NCBI GenBank assembly: GCA_036702865.1 | Contig: DATNQD010000071.1 | Location: 124,001-188,000, forward strand | DNA: 64,000 bases | Source: Trichocoleus sp. | GTDB lineage: Bacteria > Cyanobacteriota > Cyanobacteriia > Elainellales > Elainellaceae | Reading direction: 5' to 3' | Shown: positions 60,578 through 64,000 of the stretch, piece by piece | Layout of the letters: each line of letters starts with the position of its first letter | Numbering within the stretch: position 1 is the stretch's first letter | Program-made: the position numbers and the translations under genes | The notes under the pieces: model-generated | What the model was told of the DNA's origin: nothing | Seen by the model: only the letters and a program-made list of their open reading frames with translations | The model's database searches: none

Positions 60578-63106
60578 TCAGTCCGCAGAATCTGCCGAAT
60601 CAGAGAGCATCCAGTAAACTGCCCAAATTGCCATTGCTCGGAGATAGTGACTGGCTCGAAATGTGCCAACTGCTGTAATTGCTTCTGGAGTACGAAACTG
60701 CAATCCGTTGTCATAGATCTGCCGCACAACTGCCTCTGTTAATTGCAACGCCTCCGATCGCAGCCCCATTTGAATCAAGAAAGCTGCCAGCCCGAAGTTG
60801 ATCCCTGTCCAAACCTCTAGCGGATGCGTGTCATTCAGGTTTACTGGCGATCCGTCCGGTCGAACTCCATTTGCAGCACCAAGTAAGTCAGTGATTCCAG
60901 CAGCCGATTTCTCAGAAAATTTGCCTGGAAAAGCCTGAGTAACAAACCGATTAAAATTGATGAAACAGGCATCATACACGGTCTTCAAGGCAACCTGAGC
61001 ACAATCGATCGGCACAACGTCCGGCAATTTTAGCAACCGTGCATAAAACTGACCGCAAAGCTGATCCGCCATCACCACATCCGAGCCACTGCCGCTATCA
61101 AGGCGATAGTATTGCCCATTCCAGAGCTTTTCTTGATACAGCGGACGAGCCTGCTCTAACCAGGTTTGGTACAGCGCGATCGACTGAGCATAGGCAGCTA
61201 AATTCCCCGCTTCTCCGTCTCTCTGGCTCTCCTCCCCTTCCAAAATCTGCCCGATCGCCACGGCTGCTTCCAATGCAGCAATCCACAAGCCACCACAGTA
61301 GGCACTTACCCCTTGAAGCCGCCAGTCATCAAAGGTTTGATCAGGTGCGCCAGAATTTTCGGGAATGCCATCACCATCTTCATCAAAGGTTTTCAGGTAA
61401 TCGATCGTGGCGGTAATTGCTGACCAGCATTCTTTCAAGAATGGAATATCTGTCCGTCCGGTAAAGACAAAATCTCGGTAGACTTGCAGCACAAAATCAG
61501 AGCCGAGATCTTTCCAGAGATTACAGTCTTGATAGCTGGTGTAATTTGTTTTCTCCCAAACATGCTCATTGGGTGCACCTAGATCATGCGGTGTTGCATT
61601 CGCAATTTTTCGTTGAGCGATCGGGCTTTCAACGCCTTGCGTATAGTAGTAGCCAATGACGCGAGGGGTGTTATCAGCGGCAGGAATGGCACGGGCAAAG
61701 GCACGTAAAACCGCTTTATCCAGTTCTGGAAACAGGAGCAAGAGGGCAAAAGACCCGTAGAGCCGCACATCCAGGCTTTCATACCAGCGATAGTCCAAGC
61801 ATTCCAGCACTGCAAATTGTCCAACCGGATCTCGATCGGTTGCTGCACTCCAGAGCGTTCCGCCGCCCGTCAAATCATAGAGTTCATTAAATAGTGCCAT
61901 CTTCAACCAATCCGGCAAATCGGCGCGATCGAGGATTGGCTGCTGCCACTGCTGGATCTGCTGTTGCCAATGGGCGTAGTTTTGTAAGGCAGTTTGGGCG
62001 ATCGCTGACGCATTTTGACCATTGCGACCAAAGAAATCGGTATAGCGACGAAAATAAGTGACTCCTTCAGCAAATTCCGTCACCGGAAAATCCCAGGCGA
62101 GCACAAAAGGAATTTGGCGCGTTTCCCCTGGCGCTAAAGTAAACCGCAGCGCTACGGCAGTCCCAATTCTTTCTGATTCCCCTGCAGGCATTTCATCTGC
62201 AACATTCGCCAGCGAGCCATCTTGAGCAAACGTTTCCCAAATCTCTGCTCCATCCCCGATCGGATTCCAGCGCGTCTGATAAAACAGTTCTGCATTAGCT
62301 GGATCAGTCAAAATCGCCCACTGTCCATCTCCCTCCTCAGGGCTGCCTGCGTCTTCTCTCCTGCCCATTAAACAACCAGAACCCAGCCACCGATTCCAGT
62401 TTCCCTGGCTTTCTCCTAAACGCGGCTGATATTCATAGACCGGGCTACCATCATCGCGCACCTTCACTTCCGGCAACTTTGAGGCATTGGTAAACCAACC
62501 CACCATATTTTCCCAGGTGAGCATAATGCTGAGCGTTAATGGACGATCGCTCGGATTCTTTGCCGTCCATAAAAACACTGCCACCGGGTAGCTCGTCTCC
62601 TGATAGTTCTCTGCCCAAATTGGCGAAAACTGATCACAGGTTAATTCCGCCTGAAACACATTTCGGTAAACAAACCAGCTTCGCGGATACAGCGCGTAAT
62701 AATCTCCCCGGTTCCCGTCGCCAGACTGACCTGCCGCGTCTTCACTGCTTGCGTCTTTACTGCTTGGATACCACTGCCAACTCGCCAACGTTCCATCTGC
62801 CGGAGCTTCCGTACAGAGTGCATAAGCCTGAGCCGGACGATCGCCCCCCTGCTCAAAGATGCTGAATTGACAGGCAGGCATGGTTTGAAATAAATGCTCC
62901 CCGCCGTCAAGGTGCCAAAGATTAAAGTCGCCCCGCGAAGACCGCCCAAAGCAACCTGCCCCAAACCCACCCAGCGGCATCCCATGCCAGGGACCATCAT
63001 CTATATTGCTGGCATATCGAACGGTGTAGGGCTGCTGCCACCCCAAGCCGATCGCTCGACTCCAGGCACAGGTGGGGATTTGGGAGAGAAGATTGAGATT
63101 TTTCAT
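60578..63106 (-). CDS. GH116 beta-glucosidase (GBA2-like non-lysosomal glucosylceramidase family)
   Basis: 842 residues. The N-terminal beta-sandwich has GPWHGMPLGGFGAGCFGRSS followed by RGDFNLWHLDGGEH. The alpha/alpha-toroid catalytic domain has the nucleophile Glu in GQFAVLECLDYRWYESLDVR and the acid/base Asp in GAPDQTFDDWRLQGVSAYCG, matching the GBA2 block. The terminal part NLNDTHPLEVWTGINFGLAAF is also conserved. Members hydrolyse beta-glucosides, glucocerebroside in animals, aryl- or glycolipid glucosides in bacteria. No signal peptide is seen, so it is probably cytoplasmic. It could act on glucosylated glycolipids; the actual substrate is unknown. Confidence 0.93.
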   Translation of the reverse strand: MKNLNLLSQIPTCAWSRAIGLGWQQPYTVRYASNIDDGPWHGMPLGGFGAGCFGRSSRGDFNLWHLDGGEHLFQTMPACQFSIFEQGGDRPAQAYALCTEAPADGTLASWQWYPSSKDASSEDAAGQSGDGNRGDYYALYPRSWFVYRNVFQAELTCDQFSPIWAENYQETSYPVAVFLWTAKNPSDRPLTLSIMLTWENMVGWFTNASKLPEVKVRDDGSPVYEYQPRLGESQGNWNRWLGSGCLMGRREDAGSPEEGDGQWAILTDPANAELFYQTRWNPIGDGAEIWETFAQDGSLANVADEMPAGESERIGTAVALRFTLAPGETRQIPFVLAWDFPVTEFAEGVTYFRRYTDFFGRNGQNASAIAQTALQNYAHWQQQIQQWQQPILDRADLPDWLKMALFNELYDLTGGGTLWSAATDRDPVGQFAVLECLDYRWYESLDVRLYGSFALLLLFPELDKAVLRAFARAIPAADNTPRVIGYYYTQGVESPIAQRKIANATPHDLGAPNEHVWEKTNYTSYQDCNLWKDLGSDFVLQVYRDFVFTGRTDIPFLKECWSAITATIDYLKTFDEDGDGIPENSGAPDQTFDDWRLQGVSAYCGGLWIAALEAAVAIGQILEGEESQRDGEAGNLAAYAQSIALYQTWLEQARPLYQEKLWNGQYYRLDSGSGSDVVMADQLCGQFYARLLKLPDVVPIDCAQVALKTVYDACFINFNRFVTQAFPGKFSEKSAAGITDLLGAANGVRPDGSPVNLNDTHPLEVWTGINFGLAAFLIQMGLRSEALQLTEAVVRQIYDNGLQFRTPEAITAVGTFRASHYLRAMAIWAVYWMLSDSADSAD

Positions 63107-63366
63107 CTCCTGATTTTACCAAGGTGGGTGAACCCAATCGAGCAATTGGGAACTCTGAGTTTCTAATGCTGAATCTGGACTATCAGCCTGGGGGTATGTA
63201 TCTAACGAATGGAAAGCACAACAGATCTAACAGCAAGAATTAATCCCCGATTACCCTACCGGGATATGTGACTTTCGAAGATAGATCTGATACAATTCTT
63301 AGCCAACAGAAGCAATACGATTAGCAGAAAAAGTTTGTCCCTCTTGCAGACCTACGCCGATCGACT

Positions 63367-63915
63367 ATGAAACCGTTAAAGCCGCAGCGAATTAATCTGT
63401 TCTCCTCAGACCTTGCAGCCGAACCAGCCTTTTATTACTTTGCTTATGGTTCCTGTATGTGTCCGGTTGATTTGAAGCGTTCTTTAGGCGAAAAAACTCA
63501 TGCCTATGTGGTTGGTCATGCCACCTTAAAAGGTTACCGTTTGGGCTTTTTTCGGCGATCGCGGCTGCGAAACTGTGGGGTGCTGGATATTGTCAAAGAT
63601 TCCGGCTCAGAAGTGGAAGGCGTTCTCTATCGGTTGCCTTGGCGATTAAGCGATCGACTGGATGAGCGAGAAGATGGCTATCAGCATGAAACAATTGAAG
63701 TGAACTGTGAGGGGCATCGCTATACCAACGTCCGCACCTACACGGTGATTGAAAAGCTAACCGAGGAACACGCGCCCAACGACTGGTATTTCAACGTCGT
63801 TCTGAGAGGGGCTGTGACCTGCGGCTTGCCCGAACAATATTGCTGGCAACTCTTCAGCCACATGCACCAACTCCAAGAGCGCGATCGCTCGTTTTTAGAT
63901 TTGCGATCGGCTTAG
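63367..63915 (+). CDS. gamma-glutamylcyclotransferase-like (AIG2/GGCT fold) protein
   Basis: 182 residues. The fold signature FYYFAYGSCMCPVDLKRSL (YGS loop), GYRLGFFRRSRLRN, EVEGVLYRLPWRLSDRLDER and VNCEGHRYTNVRTYTV are typical of the GGCT-like superfamily. Characterised members release 5-oxoproline from gamma-glutamyl peptides or act on branched side chains; the exact reaction cannot be deduced. Its promoter region (63107-63366) is divergent from GH116. No further gene is visible to the window end. Confidence 0.85.
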   Translation: MKPLKPQRINLFSSDLAAEPAFYYFAYGSCMCPVDLKRSLGEKTHAYVVGHATLKGYRLGFFRRSRLRNCGVLDIVKDSGSEVEGVLYRLPWRLSDRLDEREDGYQHETIEVNCEGHRYTNVRTYTVIEKLTEEHAPNDWYFNVVLRGAVTCGLPEQYCWQLFSHMHQLQERDRSFLDLRSA

Positions 63916-64000
63916 GAGCCGATTTAACAGGCAGTTGCAGGTTCCTGAAGCAGGCAGATAGAACGTCTGCTACATCTTAAACAGGAATCTTCAAATTACC

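Noticed and set aside
1-64000. CRISPR arrays, insertion sequences, integrase or prophage genes
   Set aside because: No regularly spaced repeats, no transposase or integrase motifs, and no phage structural genes were seen.

Overview
This window is a chromosomal segment of a beta-cyanobacterium, most likely a filamentous Leptolyngbya-like form, although the genus cannot be fixed from the sequence alone. The evidence is a form IB RuBisCO cluster in the order rbcL-rbcX-rbcS-rca, the myxoxanthophyll genes cruF and cruG, several cyanobacteria-specific families (DUF4079, DUF3727, a CofE-like ligase homologue, TPR-CHAT and STAND proteins) and the very frequent CGATCG / GCGATCGC (HIP1-type) words. Most of the window is ordinary chromosome. 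I see no insertion sequence, prophage or CRISPR array.

Layout. 1-7.7 kb is an envelope and exopolysaccharide block: a partial PPC-TPR protein, a glycosyltransferase/acetyltransferase pair divergent from a Wza-like exporter and a Wzc-like chain-length/kinase protein, then a metallophosphoesterase. 8.0-13.5 kb is a type-1-like secretion operon: a PpiC foldase, an ABC transporter with a cNMP-binding domain and a degenerate C39 domain, and an HlyD adaptor. 13.6-18.1 kb holds the SRP RNA, small conserved proteins, a ComEC homologue and tRNA-Ser(CGA). 18.3-22.5 kb is the RuBisCO cluster with a possible NtcA site upstream. 22.6-27.0 kb is one large gene with the domains formyltransferase, half-condensation, adenylation (code reads as cysteine), PCP and thioesterase. 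27.3-35.2 kb is a signalling island: a STAND NTPase without C-terminal repeats, a Ser/Thr kinase with TPRs, an exported TPR protein, a repeat-containing small protein and a TPR-CHAT protease-like protein.

35.5-40.7 kb has small hypothetical proteins and a second envelope/glycan block (UPF0104 flippase-like protein, a polytopic membrane protein, a toroid-like protein). 41.3-43.2 kb is a PPC/DUF4394 protein and 43.4-45.6 kb is cruF-cruG. 45.9-51.4 kb is a co-directional run of housekeeping genes (CofE-like, GNAT, ruvX, DUF3727, mltG, yqeG). 51.7-54.2 kb holds tpiA, a histone-deacetylase-like hydrolase and a LOG protein on the minus strand. 54.4-57.0 kb is gyrA behind a structured leader. 57.2-63.1 kb holds an LRAT-like/PspA-like fusion, an M8 metalloprotease with PPC repeats and a GH116 glucosidase. 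The window ends with a gamma-glutamylcyclotransferase-like protein.

Best candidates for something undescribed are the single-protein F-C(half)-A(Cys)-PCP-TE synthetase, the STAND/kinase/TPR/CHAT island with its truncated STAND protein, and the LRAT-PspA-like fusion next to a leaderless PPC-metalloprotease. Several proteins look like catalytically altered members of known families: the C39-like domain, the metallo-beta-lactamase-like tail of ComEC, and Walker A' of the Wzc-like protein. All functional statements come from motifs read by eye; no database search was run.
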